A DNA stretch of 64,000 bases from Litoribrevibacter albus. Lineage in GTDB: Bacteria > Pseudomonadota > Gammaproteobacteria > Pseudomonadales > Litoribrevibacteraceae. Shown piece after piece: positions 1 to 8,467 of this stretch. Numbering within the stretch: the first letter of the stretch is position 1; each line of letters opens with the position of its first letter. Position numbers and translations under genes: made by a program. Under the pieces are notes generated by a model that saw only the letters and a program-made list of their open reading frames with translations, did no database searches and was not told the origin of the DNA. Location: positions 248,001 to 312,000 of the forward strand of contig NZ_BSNM01000015.1 of the NCBI RefSeq assembly GCF_030159995.1. Reading direction: 5' to 3'.

Positions 1-422
1 TCGTTCTGAACCCAGCTAATGATTATGTGAAAGACTTTGTTGCACATACTAATCCCACGGAAGTGGTTAAGGCAGGTTCTTTACTGCGACCTTTGGATAC
101 GTTGGATCAAGTAAATGGTGAATACCTGCTTAGTAAACGCCATGATTATTGGTTGAAGGAAGGTTCATCGCCAGTGGAAAGCCAGGTTCGTTATGGCGAT
201 AAAGAGTATCCGTTACAGCTGTGGGACGGCTTACAGGCTATCGAGACCTTGGAAAAGCTGCCCGCCATTGTATCGTCTAAGGTCTCTATGAAAGAGGTCA
301 TGGAGATTCGCTACTACACTGGGCATGGTGTCTTGGTTCAGGAAAACCAGAGGGTCACGGGTTATATTGGTGATAAAGACATTTATCATGCGATGTTAGG
401 GAAATTACTAGAGGAAGATTAA
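1..422 (+). CDS. Betaine/choline-type ABC transporter ATP-binding protein, C-terminal end (partial)
   Basis: The reading frame is open from the left edge (codons in phase from base 3) to a TAA at 420-422, so only about 139 C-terminal residues are visible. They begin VLNPANDYVKDFVAHTNP, which resembles the segment just after the ATPase core in ProV/OpuA/ChoV-type quaternary-amine importers. The remainder resembles the CBS-domain tail of those proteins, which in the family senses ionic strength; the last 50 residues form a recognisable CBS half (GHGVLVQENQRVTGYIGDKD). The GTG at 27 is an internal codon, not a start. The nucleotide-binding domain and its partner genes lie outside the window. The family assignment is by recognised motif; which substrate (choline, betaine or proline) cannot be told from the tail. 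Confidence 0.75.
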   Translation, partial: VLNPANDYVKDFVAHTNPTEVVKAGSLLRPLDTLDQVNGEYLLSKRHDYWLKEGSSPVESQVRYGDKEYPLQLWDGLQAIETLEKLPAIVSSKVSMKEVMEIRYYTGHGVLVQENQRVTGYIGDKDIYHAMLGKLLEED

Positions 423-439
423 TGCCCTAGGGCATTAAT
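418..439. repeat. Perfect 22-bp palindrome between convergent genes
   Basis: ATTAATGCCC joined to TAGGGCATTAAT reads the same on both strands. It includes the stop codon of the ABC ATPase gene and ends three bases before the stop of the next, convergent gene. There is no loop and no T-run, so it is not a classical intrinsic terminator. It could be a protein-binding site or a weak bidirectional stop. Confidence 0.5.
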
Positions 440-441
440 GA

Positions 442-633
442 TCAGGCCACGTCTTTTTCTCTTAACACGTAGAAAAGGTGGCCGTTCTCAGAACACTGCC
501 AAATGTCTTTATCAACGCTCTGCGCTTTAGCCATTGCGGCTTTTGCTGACACATAAAAAGTCTGATCTGAATCTCGAAGAATCAGCTTTTCGTTTTTATC
601 ACGCCAGGAATTAATTTTTTGTAGATATTGCAT
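442..633 (-). CDS. Small protein of unknown function, paralogue of the gene at 710-895
   Basis: This 63-residue product is not one I recognise. It has no signal peptide or membrane segment. It shares a spaced pattern with the neighbouring 61-residue protein: M-x-Y-L-Q-[KR]-I near the start, K-x-I-x-R-D around residue 17-21, and D-[IV]-W-x-C-S-E about 15 residues from the end followed by L-R. A single Cys sits in the W-x-C-S-E motif of both. The gene is convergent with the ABC ATPase gene and codirectional with its paralogue, 76 bp downstream of it. No clear Shine-Dalgarno site precedes its ATG. The conserved pattern between the two copies is the main evidence that both are real. Confidence 0.6.
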   Translation of the reverse strand: MQYLQKINSWRDKNEKLILRDSDQTFYVSAKAAMAKAQSVDKDIWQCSENGHLFYVLREKDVA

Positions 634-709
634 GCTTGGACCACGTTAGGCGAGTTCTATATTGAGATTATAGCTTTTAAAAAGCGTTTGTCTCGATTTG
701 CCACGTATT

Positions 710-895
710 TTAGTCCGGTGATCTAAGCATGACAAACTCAAAATCGCCTTCCGAACACCACCAAACATCGGCTCTTTCTTTGTGTGCAATCTCTCGTATG
801 CTTTTAAATGAAATCCAGTTTCGAGTGTTTTCGTTGTCTCTGAAAATGACCTTTTGTTCAGATGGAAACCAGCTAATTCTTTGAAGATACTTCAT
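710..895 (-). CDS. Small protein of unknown function, paralogue of the gene at 442-633
   Basis: This is a 61-residue product with the same layout as its neighbour: MKYLQRISW at the start, K-V-I-F-R-D near residue 15-20, and A-D-V-W-W-C-S-E near residue 42-49, then an L-R ending. The start ATG (893-895) is preceded on the minus strand by a purine-rich AGAGGGAAGAA, a plausible ribosome site. The two genes look like a tandem duplication that has diverged strongly. No function can be assigned from the sequence. Confidence 0.6.
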   Translation of the reverse strand: MKYLQRISWFPSEQKVIFRDNENTRNWISFKSIREIAHKERADVWWCSEGDFEFVMLRSPD

Positions 896-1123
896 TGTTC
901 TTCCCTCTACTTCTAACAGCCGTTGTACTTGCAGTTAATAACTACGGCACAGTTCTAGCTTTATTGATTTTTTTATCGTTCTGAATGTTTAAAAACGTTT
1001 GTGATTATTCAGTATATCCAGCCCTCGACAGACGCCACTCTGAAAGAAACGCGAGTTGATGTAGAATAGTGCCCTTATGTCGTGTAAGCCTTCTTACTTT
1101 GAATCCTGTGTGAGTGTTGAGTT

Positions 1124-1375
1124 ATGGAATGTCGTTTAGGGTGTGGTGCCTGTTGTATTGCACCTTCTATTTCCAGTGCGATTCCCGGTATGGAGGATGG
1201 GAAACCTGCCGGTGTTCGTTGCATTCAATTGGATGAAAATAACTTATGTAAGTTATTTGGGTTGCCGGAACGCCCGAAAGTTTGCCTGGAATTTGCGTCC
1301 GTGGACTGGGTGTGTGGTAAGAGTAATGAAGAAGCTCTCATTACGTTGACAGAGATTGAAGAAGCAACCGCGTAA
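1124..1375 (+). CDS. YkgJ-type cysteine-cluster protein
   Basis: The 83-residue product starts MECRLGCGACCIAP. This is the C-x3-C-G-x-C-C signature of the YkgJ/UPF0153 family, whose cysteines are thought to bind zinc or an iron-sulfur cluster. Further Cys residues follow at G-V-R-C, N-L-C-K, K-V-C-L and W-V-C-G, giving the usual eight-cysteine pattern in a protein of normal short length. It is cytosolic, with no signal peptide. The family's biochemical role is not established. It stands alone: divergent from the small genes to its left and convergent with putA to its right, only 26 bp from the putA stop. Confidence 0.85.
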   Translation: MECRLGCGACCIAPSISSAIPGMEDGKPAGVRCIQLDENNLCKLFGLPERPKVCLEFASVDWVCGKSNEEALITLTEIEEATA

Positions 1376-1401
1376 TTGATCCTACCTCTATTGTTAATCT
1401 G

Positions 1402-4400
1402 TTAATTTAATCCTGATTGAGTCACAAGTAGTACGTTCCCGCCAATTGCAGCAATGTTCTCTGAAATGCATTGTTCATTGACGAATTGAAGTAAATAATT
1501 TGGTCCACCTGCTTTGAATCCTGAGCCTGACTTTTTATGACCGCCGAAGGGTTGCGCTGCTACTTGTGCGCCTGTGATGTGTCGGTTGATATAAATATTC
1601 CCCATGTTTAAGCGGGAACAGAGGAAATCAATCCAATGTTTGTCGCGACTGTGGATTCCAAGTGTAAGCGCGTAATCGGACTCTTCAATATCCTCAATGA
1701 GCTGATCTATTTCGTTCGATTGATATTTAATAACATGTAAGATCGGACCAAAATGTTCACCATTTAACTCACTAAGCCGGGTTAATTCGATCAAGGCTGG
1801 GGCGAAAAAGTAGCCTTCAGTGTTGGTCAGCGGTTGCTGGAATAACACTTTGTTTTCGGCGCTTCGTTCGTCAATATAGGTTTTAAGGCGCGTCAGTGCA
1901 CTGTCATCAATAATTGGCCCCAAATCGGTGTTGAGCTGTTTGGGATGATCGACAGTGAGTTGTGACATCACGCCTTTGATGGCTCTGATGCTTTCCTGAT
2001 AAATGCTTTCATGCAGAAATAGTACTCTGAGCGCTGAGCAGCGTTGACCGGCCGAGCCAAAGGCTGACGAAACCACATCCTTCACCATCTGTTCCGTTAA
2101 AATGGAGTCGTCCGTAATCATGCAGTTTAAACCGCTGGTTTCTGCAATCAACGGAATAGGGTAGGAACGCTGATCAAGTAATTCTTTTTGAATTGTACGT
2201 GCGGTCTGCAGTGACCCGGTAAAAGCTACGCCATCAATGCCCCGGTTACCAACCAATTGTTGGCTAAGTTGATTGGTTGCCGGAAGGAAATACACACTGT
2301 CTTTTGGTACGCCACAGTTGATTAACAATTCATAAATTTTGTGGCCGCATATTCGGGTTTGCGGTGCGGGCTTTATCAAGGCCCGATTACCAGGTAACAG
2401 AGCAGCAACAACTTGTCCCACCAAAATAGCTATGGGGAAGTTCCAGGGACTGATGCAGAGAAAATTACCTTTGGACTTGTAGCACAGTTGATTTCGTTCG
2501 TTAGCTGTATGCGGTAATGGAACTGGTTTGCTGAGAGTATCGTACTGTTGCGCGTAATAATGGCAGAAGTCGATGGCTTCTCTCAGTTCTGCAATCGCGT
2601 CTTGCCAGGTTTTACCTGCTTCATGAATGCAAAGAGAGATTAACTCATATTTGTTGTTTTCAAGGCTGTTGGCGAACTGTCGGATGATGTCTATACGTTG
2701 TTCCGGTGGGTATTGCTGCCACTTGGGTGGTTGCTTGAGGGTTTCGTACAGTGCTGACTGATCAATGTGATTAAGGGTATGGCAAAGACCTATTCTGAAG
2801 TGTTGTTGATCTGGCGAAAATATTGTCTCTACATCTTCTTTATGATGAATATGATCAGGGATTTCCGGTTGTACTTTGTATAGCTTATCGAAAAACTCTC
2901 CACTTTTTGTTGCCAGCATTGCTTGATGATTGGGGTGATTCACATTCATCCCTAGTGAGCCATCTAACCAGGGTTGGTATATATCATTGGGTAAAGGGAA
3001 TTCAGGGCGAAAACGATCGTATTGAATGATTCCGTGAATTGGAAGTTTGTGGAAAATATTTTCATCGTCGATGGAAGCAGAGGGCAGAGGTGAATATTCG
3101 TTTGGCGTCTCAATGGCCGGTTTGTCGTTCACTTGATCTTGCGTGTGTTTATCCTCTGGGCGGAGCTGCAAGTCGGCTTCAACTGATGAAGACGTAGGAT
3201 GATTCTCCGTAAAAACAGTGTTCGTTATATTCTCATTTGAAAGGCTTTCGTTTGAAATATCATTGCTTGCAAGTTCAGGGTGGTTAACTTTGGTTTTGGA
3301 ACGATTAAGGGTGTTTAAAAAGGATTGATTGGCTCCATTCTCCAGAATTCTTCGGATCAAATAAGGAAGCAGTTCTTGGTAGGGGCCGACGGGGCAGTAG
3401 CTTCTGCAGTAGTAGTCTTTGCCTGGCTTCTTGTAACCACTGAGTGCGCTGTAGATGGTTTCCCCCATACCGTGTAATCGCTGAAATTCAATCGGAAAGA
3501 GATGTTGATGCTCAGGATCAAGGTCTTCAGCTAAGGTCACTATTGATGCTATGGATACGGCATTATGCGTGGCGAATTGTGGTTTGATCCAGCCTCCTAA
3601 TTGTTGTTTTAGCAGTAATTGGCAGCAGGCTTGGTAATTTAAATCCGTCGCCGATTTTTGTGTAAAAACCGGATATCCAGACAATCCCATTTCTTGCGCT
3701 TTATGAATTTCTGTATCCCAGTAGGCCCCTTTCACCAGCCGAATAGAGATGGTGGTATTGTGTTCTTTGGCAAGTTCAGACAAATACAAAATGGTTGGGA
3801 TCGCCCGGAAACCATAAGCTTGCACGGCAATGCCCAGTTTTCCCCAGCCTTTTAGGCCAGGAAGGTGAAATAGATGATTAAAGACTTTCAACGACAGTTC
3901 GAGTTGATCTGCTTCCTCGGCATCCAGAGTGATTGCCACGGACTGTTCATGGGCGGCTCGCAGAAGCTTCTCAATACGAACCAGAAACGTTTTTTGAAGC
4001 TCTGGAGTTTGGTGTCGATAATTGAACTTGGGTGTCAGTGCAGACAGCTTAATGGATATGCTGTGTTGATTATAAGAGGCATTACTGGCGCTGTGTTTGC
4101 TTTGGTGTAGCCCAACCGAGTTAATGGCCGAAAGATAGTTTGCCAGATACTGATCAGCGTCTTCTTCCGTCAGTGCTGCTTCGCCCAACATGTCAAACGA
4201 ACAACAATGCTGGGTGTGATCCTTTGGTTTAGCTAAAGCAGACTCTATGGTTGAACCTTTAATGAAGATGCCGGCTAATTTGTTAATCAGCAATTTCAGG
4301 GCTTCTTGGGCCAGATAGTTTTTACCGGCTGTTAACCAGTAATTGAAGGGCGTTCGTTCGGAAGAAGCGCTAAGCCAGTGCTTGAGAAGCAGTAGCCCTT

Positions 4401-4803
4401 CGGTAGCAAGATTTACACTACTATGATCGCTCTTATGTTTGTGGGACTCCCAGTCGCCACTCATAACCTTGTCTTGAATGAAGCGATAGGCTGTGTCCGG
4501 GCTTTTGATGCGCAGCAGACCTTCAGCCAGCGCGAGAAGCTGAACGCCTTCTTTTTGATCCAGCTGATATTCAGAGAGTACCTGATTGATCAGTGGAATA
4601 TGCTTGCTTTCCAGCGCAACAGAGATGAGCGTCTGAGCCAATTGCTCAATGCTTTGTTCGTTGGTCGGAGATACATGTGCAAAGACTTTTAACTGTTCGA
4701 CATAATCTTTTTCATCGTAAAGGTAGTAATCCCCAATGACATCGTACAGTGGTGTAGAGCCTATTTGTTGGTATCTTTCCAGCAGGTCTCTTAGTATAAG
4801 CAT
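1402..4803 (-). CDS. putA: Bifunctional proline dehydrogenase / L-glutamate gamma-semialdehyde dehydrogenase
   Basis: PutA oxidises proline to glutamate in two steps: an FAD-dependent proline dehydrogenase, then an NAD-dependent aldehyde dehydrogenase. In this 1133-residue protein the dehydrogenase barrel spans about residues 180-480 and carries RLVKGAYWDTE near 356 and FATHNAVSIA near 407. The aldehyde dehydrogenase half spans about 650-1125, with A-E-T-S-G-L-N near 887, the catalytic Cys in SAGQRCSAL near 921, and QPFGGHKKSGSG near the C-terminus. Two oddities: the N-terminus begins directly with the alpha-helical arm, so the ribbon-helix-helix repressor domain of the 1320-residue enterobacterial PutA is absent. 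Also, residues about 491-591 form a polar, Ser/Asn/Glu-rich linker without recognisable domain. It is probably membrane-associated through the respiratory chain. It is monocistronic here. Confidence 0.95.
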   Translation of the reverse strand: MLILRDLLERYQQIGSTPLYDVIGDYYLYDEKDYVEQLKVFAHVSPTNEQSIEQLAQTLISVALESKHIPLINQVLSEYQLDQKEGVQLLALAEGLLRIKSPDTAYRFIQDKVMSGDWESHKHKSDHSSVNLATEGLLLLKHWLSASSERTPFNYWLTAGKNYLAQEALKLLINKLAGIFIKGSTIESALAKPKDHTQHCCSFDMLGEAALTEEDADQYLANYLSAINSVGLHQSKHSASNASYNQHSISIKLSALTPKFNYRHQTPELQKTFLVRIEKLLRAAHEQSVAITLDAEEADQLELSLKVFNHLFHLPGLKGWGKLGIAVQAYGFRAIPTILYLSELAKEHNTTISIRLVKGAYWDTEIHKAQEMGLSGYPVFTQKSATDLNYQACCQLLLKQQLGGWIKPQFATHNAVSIASIVTLAEDLDPEHQHLFPIEFQRLHGMGETIYSALSGYKKPGKDYYCRSYCPVGPYQELLPYLIRRILENGANQSFLNTLNRSKTKVNHPELASNDISNESLSNENITNTVFTENHPTSSSVEADLQLRPEDKHTQDQVNDKPAIETPNEYSPLPSASIDDENIFHKLPIHGIIQYDRFRPEFPLPNDIYQPWLDGSLGMNVNHPNHQAMLATKSGEFFDKLYKVQPEIPDHIHHKEDVETIFSPDQQHFRIGLCHTLNHIDQSALYETLKQPPKWQQYPPEQRIDIIRQFANSLENNKYELISLCIHEAGKTWQDAIAELREAIDFCHYYAQQYDTLSKPVPLPHTANERNQLCYKSKGNFLCISPWNFPIAILVGQVVAALLPGNRALIKPAPQTRICGHKIYELLINCGVPKDSVYFLPATNQLSQQLVGNRGIDGVAFTGSLQTARTIQKELLDQRSYPIPLIAETSGLNCMITDDSILTEQMVKDVVSSAFGSAGQRCSALRVLFLHESIYQESIRAIKGVMSQLTVDHPKQLNTDLGPIIDDSALTRLKTYIDERSAENKVLFQQPLTNTEGYFFAPALIELTRLSELNGEHFGPILHVIKYQSNEIDQLIEDIEESDYALTLGIHSRDKHWIDFLCSRLNMGNIYINRHITGAQVAAQPFGGHKKSGSGFKAGGPNYLLQFVNEQCISENIAAIGGNVLLVTQSGLN

Positions 4804-4895
4804 TGCACCCTCACTCGCGATCCCGGCGTTGAACGGGCTAAAGTCGTGTTAACGTATAACTAAAAATAGCCGCTCTTCAATATCTTAGAAAGTAA

Positions 4896-5672
4896 ATGCT
4901 TATGATGGATCATGCTTTTCTCAACTCTTTTTTCCACGTTTCCCTTTCCTATATGGACATTGCTGTTCTGGTCTTTGCCAGTTTCCTAGGATCATTAGTT
5001 ACTGCATCGCTGGGTGTTGGTGGTGGTGCTTTCTTAATAATCGTGATGGCTGAATTCCTTGCGCCAGTCGTGTTAATTCCTGTTCATGGCCTCGTTCAGA
5101 TGGCCTCAAATGCAGGCCGGGCATGGCTTACCCGCTCATCGGTTGACTGGGATTTAGTGAAGGCATTTCTTTTAGGCGGGGTATTGGCCTCGTTATTAGG
5201 AAGCTTTGGACTGCACTTGGTGCCTGAAACCGTCATTCAGTGGTGTATAGCGGTTTTTATTCTATATAGCTGTTGGGGAAAAGTGCCTGAAGTCGGACTG
5301 TCAGCCTCTTTCTCAGGCCGAGTGGGCGGCGGCTTTGTCACCACCTTGGCTACCTTGTTTGCAGGGGCTACGGGCCCGCTCGTGGCCAGTTGGTTAAGAA
5401 CCAAGAGCATGGATCGCTTCTATTACACAGCGAACTTCTCAACCTGTATGACTTTGCAGCACATGTTGAAAATTATGGTGTTCAGTTTTGCCGGATTCTC
5501 GTTTGCACAGTGGTTTGGCTTGTTGTTTCTTATGGTGATCTCCGGCTTTATTGGTACCAAAGTCGGTCTGAAAGTCCTGGGGAAGTTGCCAGAAAAACAA
5601 ATGAAACTTTTGTTTAAGTGTATTTTGACGTTGCTAGCGGGACGTCTGATTTATCGGTTGCTGGTGGCATAA
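4896..5672 (+). CDS. TSUP (TauE/SafE) family membrane permease
   Basis: The 258-residue, strongly hydrophobic protein has about eight predicted membrane segments. It has the family-typical first helix followed by G-S-L-V-T-A-S-L-G-V-G-G-G and a second-half counterpart around A-T-L-F-A-G-A-T-G-P. TSUP proteins export or take up sulfite, sulfoacetate or other small organic anions in the inner membrane; the substrate here is unknown. Three in-frame ATGs lie close together (4896, 4902, 4905) with only a weak GAAAG upstream, so the exact start is uncertain by up to three codons. It is divergent from putA (92 bp apart) and ends just before the tRNA gene on the other strand. Confidence 0.85.
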   Translation: MLMMDHAFLNSFFHVSLSYMDIAVLVFASFLGSLVTASLGVGGGAFLIIVMAEFLAPVVLIPVHGLVQMASNAGRAWLTRSSVDWDLVKAFLLGGVLASLLGSFGLHLVPETVIQWCIAVFILYSCWGKVPEVGLSASFSGRVGGGFVTTLATLFAGATGPLVASWLRTKSMDRFYYTANFSTCMTLQHMLKIMVFSFAGFSFAQWFGLLFLMVISGFIGTKVGLKVLGKLPEKQMKLLFKCILTLLAGRLIYRLLVA

Positions 5673-5687
5673 AACATGAAAATTAAA

Positions 5688-5763
5688 TGGCCTCCCCACG
5701 AGGACTCGAACCCCGATCACTCGCTTAGGAGGCGAACGCTCTATCCTGTTGAGCTATGGGGAG
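5688..5763 (-). tRNA. tRNA-Arg (anticodon CCU)
   Basis: On the minus strand a full cloverleaf can be drawn. The acceptor is CTCCCCA paired with TGGGGAG, followed by discriminator G and an encoded CCA. The D stem is GCTC/GAGC. The anticodon stem TTCGC/GCGAG encloses loop CTCCTAA, giving anticodon CCU that reads AGG. The T arm has the standard TTCGAGT loop. It has no tRNA neighbours, and I see no duplicated 3' end nearby that would mark an integrated element. Confidence 0.95.
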
Positions 5764-5993
5764 AAGCCAACGAGATTCTAACGTCCTTATAAAGGGATGT
5801 CACCCGTTTCGATCGTTTTTAAGATATTGTTTAATAAGGACTAATAGTCTCAATGGTGTACCAAATTGCTCCATTAAGTCGTTGGAACTATTTTACTGAA
5901 GTGTGGCTCCAACTAAAGGACACTGAACTGGTGTGGTCTGGCTTTTGAATTTCTGAGCTGGAATTAACTATAAATGAAAAAAGATTAGCGCTG

Positions 5994-6962
5994 ATGCAAG
6001 ATACCAAACCTCTATTAATCACCACCGATTTTCCGTCGATCAAGCGGCATTCTTTAACGACTCTTCAAGTCAATCTTGGCTATTTATGTAATTTAAGTTG
6101 CACCCATTGTCATGTGAACGCTGGCCCTAACCGGACGGAACTGATGTCTGAAGAGGTAGTGCAGCTCATTATTGATTGCATTGATCACTTGGGCATTCAG
6201 ACTTTGGATCTAACCGGTGGAGCACCAGAGATGAACCCGCATTTTCGTTGGTTGGTGGAAGAAGCTAGAAAGCGGAATGTGGAAGTTATCGATCGCTGTA
6301 ATCTGACAATTTTGTTGGAACCGGGTTATGAGTGGTTGGCCGAGTTTCTGGCAGAACATCAGGTTGAGGTGGTTGCCTCATTGCCTTGTTATCTTGAAGA
6401 CAATGTGGACGGTCAACGTGGTAAAGGGGTGTATCAAAAAAGTGTCGAGGCATTGAAACTGCTGAATGCTCACGGCTACGGAAAAGGTAAAAATCATCTG
6501 CCGTTAAGTTTGGTGTATAACCCAACCGGGCCTTTCTTGCCGCCGCCTCAGCAAGCGTTGGAACAGGATTATAAGCGAGAATTACAGACACGCTTTGATA
6601 TCAGTTTCGATAATCTTTACACCATTACCAACATGCCAATCAGTCGTTTTGGTGCCGTTCTTCTGGCTAAAGGTCAGTTTACTGAATACATGACGCTATT
6701 GCGTGATAACTTCTCGCAGAGCAATTTAGATAATCTGATGTGTAAGTCGTTGGTTAGTGTCGATTGGCAGGGCTATCTCTATGATTGTGACTTCAATCAG
6801 ATGTTGGATATGCCGCTGAATGCAACCAACGAAGAACGACCACATGTTAGGGATTTATTGGCCCAGTCAATTGATGGGCAGCTTATTAAAGTAGCGGATC
6901 ATTGTTATGGCTGCACAGCAGGGCAGGGCAGCAGTTGTGGTGGTGCCTTGGATGGTGAATGA
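5994..6962 (+). CDS. arsS: Arsenosugar-type radical SAM protein ArsS
   Basis: The 322-residue protein has the radical SAM cluster motif C-N-L-S-C-T-H-C near residues 33-40 within L-Q-V-N-L-G-Y-L-C. Its C-terminal Cys-rich end reads CYGCTAGQGSSCGGAL. This pairing is diagnostic of the ArsS family (formerly the rSAM/selenodomain family), linked to making dimethylarsinoyl-ribosides from S-adenosylmethionine and methylated arsenic. The enzyme is soluble. Its stop codon lies inside the next gene (11-bp overlap), so translation is probably coupled. The two following genes are the family's usual partners. No arsM methyltransferase gene is seen in the window. In some relatives a Cys is replaced by selenocysteine; here all C-terminal motif positions are Cys codons. 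Confidence 0.88.
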   Translation: MQDTKPLLITTDFPSIKRHSLTTLQVNLGYLCNLSCTHCHVNAGPNRTELMSEEVVQLIIDCIDHLGIQTLDLTGGAPEMNPHFRWLVEEARKRNVEVIDRCNLTILLEPGYEWLAEFLAEHQVEVVASLPCYLEDNVDGQRGKGVYQKSVEALKLLNAHGYGKGKNHLPLSLVYNPTGPFLPPPQQALEQDYKRELQTRFDISFDNLYTITNMPISRFGAVLLAKGQFTEYMTLLRDNFSQSNLDNLMCKSLVSVDWQGYLYDCDFNQMLDMPLNATNEERPHVRDLLAQSIDGQLIKVADHCYGCTAGQGSSCGGALDGE

Positions 6963-7695
6963 TCTGCCTGCCAAGATCAGTGTCATCATTCCTGTCTATC
7001 GTGATGCAGAACCTCTTGCGTTGTTACTTGAGGACTTAACGTCGCTTGATGAATTCATAGCTGACATTGTAGTTGTGGATGGTGGGCAGGATGTTGATTT
7101 AGACACAGCGTCTGAGTTAGATGGACTTGCTGTGTTAAACGATCTGGTTTCGAAATACGCCAAAGCCCGCTTGGTGCGATGTGCGCCGCAACGCGCAGGT
7201 CAAATGAATTATGGTGTCCGGTTCGTGAAAGGCGAGGTGTTATGGTTCCTCCATGCTGACACTCGTATTGAAGAGGATTTGTCGGAGGATCTTCATGGCT
7301 ACCTCAAGCAATCGCAATGCCGTTGGGGGCGATTCAATGTCCGTCTCGATCAGGATATGAAAACGCTTCGAATGGTGGCGTTTATGATGAACTGGCGAAG
7401 CCGCTTAACTTCTATTTGTACTGGGGATCAGGGGATGTTGGTAGATGCTGATGTTTTCCTTCAAGTTGAGGGATTCCCAAATCAGGCGTTGATGGAAGAC
7501 ATTGAACTGAGCAAGAAGTTAAAGCGTGTTTCAACGGCATTTATTCCCAACAAGCCGATCGTTACTTCCAGTCGAAAATGGCTCACTCATGGTGTCTTCA
7601 AGACGATAAGAACTATGTGGTATTTGAGGTTGATCTATTGGCTTGGTGCATCCCCGCAAAAGATTCATCAGCTGTATTATGGGCGAAAAGGATGA
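6952..7695 (+). CDS. Family 2-type glycosyltransferase of the arsenosugar cluster (TIGR04283-like)
   Basis: The product is 247 residues if translation starts at the ATG at 6952 (MVNDLPAKISVIIPVYRDAE). A longer frame to 6907 exists but runs through the end of arsS and gives a non-family N-terminus. The GT-A fold is visible: S-V-I-I-P-V-Y near the start, D-I-V-V-V-D-G-G, the G-Q-M-N-Y-G motif, and the metal-binding W-F-L-H-A-D-T. The family was named rSAM/selenodomain-associated transferase 2 and accompanies ArsS. It overlaps arsS by 11 bp and is 3 bp from the next gene. A role in a glycosidic or ribosyl step of arsenosugar synthesis is inferred from context. Confidence 0.85.
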   Translation: MVNDLPAKISVIIPVYRDAEPLALLLEDLTSLDEFIADIVVVDGGQDVDLDTASELDGLAVLNDLVSKYAKARLVRCAPQRAGQMNYGVRFVKGEVLWFLHADTRIEEDLSEDLHGYLKQSQCRWGRFNVRLDQDMKTLRMVAFMMNWRSRLTSICTGDQGMLVDADVFLQVEGFPNQALMEDIELSKKLKRVSTAFIPNKPIVTSSRKWLTHGVFKTIRTMWYLRLIYWLGASPQKIHQLYYGRKG

Positions 7696-7698
7696 AGC

Positions 7699-8376
7699 AT
7701 GATGTCTGAAGATCAGGTGAAGAAATCTGCCTCTTGTGCGCTGGTGATCTTTTCCAAAGCGCCTATTGCGGGCGAAGTGAAGACTCGACTGGCAAAGGAT
7801 TTGGGCAACTCGGCTGCGTTAAATGTCTACCAAGCCATGTTGAAGACGATTTGCCGCACGTTAACTCAATCAAGTCGTTGGGACTGTTTTCTAAGTGCCT
7901 CCAAACATTTGGATCACCCTTTTTTTACGAGTTTGATTAAGGCATATGGCCTAAAAACGCATCTTCAATGCGATGGAACTTTGGGTGATAAAATGAAGTC
8001 CACGCTTGAGGTGTTACAGAGCGAATATGAGAAGGTCATTATTGTCGGTGGCGATGCAATTTCTATCAGCGAGTGTGTTGTTGATACTGCTTTTAAGGCG
8101 TTGGATACTTACGACTCGGTGCTTGTGCCTGCTTTGGATGGTGGGTATATCGCGATAGGTGCTACAACCACTCATGAGCAAATGTTCACTGGTATTGAGT
8201 GGGGAACCGAACGTGTATTCGCTCAGCAAAAGGCCCAGTTTCAGTCGATCGGTTGGCGTTGTTGGTTCGCTGAGCCTTTGTGGGATTTGGATGAATTGGC
8301 TGACTTTGAACGGGCCAAGTCTGAGCCTGAACTGCATCAGAAGCTGTTAGATGCCGGATTAAATCAGGCGTTATAG
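7699..8376 (+). CDS. Arsenosugar-cluster transferase (TIGR04282-like, GT-A nucleotidyltransferase-like)
   Basis: The 225-residue protein has A-L-V-I-F-S-K-A-P-I-A-G-E-V-K-T-R-L near its start, a fold-typical phosphate-binding segment. It also has V-I-I-V-G-G-D-A near residue 113 and V-L-V-P-A-L-D-G-G-Y near 137. These match the family called rSAM/selenodomain-associated transferase 1, a relative of CofC and other nucleotidyl- or glycosyltransferases. An AAAAGGAT Shine-Dalgarno precedes the paired ATGs at 7699 and 7702; either may be used. It closes the arsS operon. The actual donor and acceptor are unknown. Confidence 0.85.
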   Translation: MMSEDQVKKSASCALVIFSKAPIAGEVKTRLAKDLGNSAALNVYQAMLKTICRTLTQSSRWDCFLSASKHLDHPFFTSLIKAYGLKTHLQCDGTLGDKMKSTLEVLQSEYEKVIIVGGDAISISECVVDTAFKALDTYDSVLVPALDGGYIAIGATTTHEQMFTGIEWGTERVFAQQKAQFQSIGWRCWFAEPLWDLDELADFERAKSEPELHQKLLDAGLNQAL

Positions 8377-8467
8377 CTTCTGAGAGGGGGTAGCCGCTAG
8401 TCTTGCTCAATTGATTATTGATTTTTGGAGGCGGTCTGGAGGTCGTTGATTAAGAACCTGAGCCGGC

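Noticed and set aside
5688-5763. tRNA-Arg as an integration site of a mobile element
   Set aside because: No integrase, no duplicated tRNA 3' end and no phage-like genes are seen on either side.
6907-6951. Longer start for the first arsenosugar-cluster transferase
   Set aside because: The extra 15 residues come from the arsS Cys-rich coding sequence in another frame. The ATG at 6952 gives the family N-terminus.
6960-6962. TGA at the end of arsS read as selenocysteine
   Set aside because: The C-terminal Cys motif is already complete before it, and the next gene starts 8 bp upstream of this stop, so it is a normal stop.
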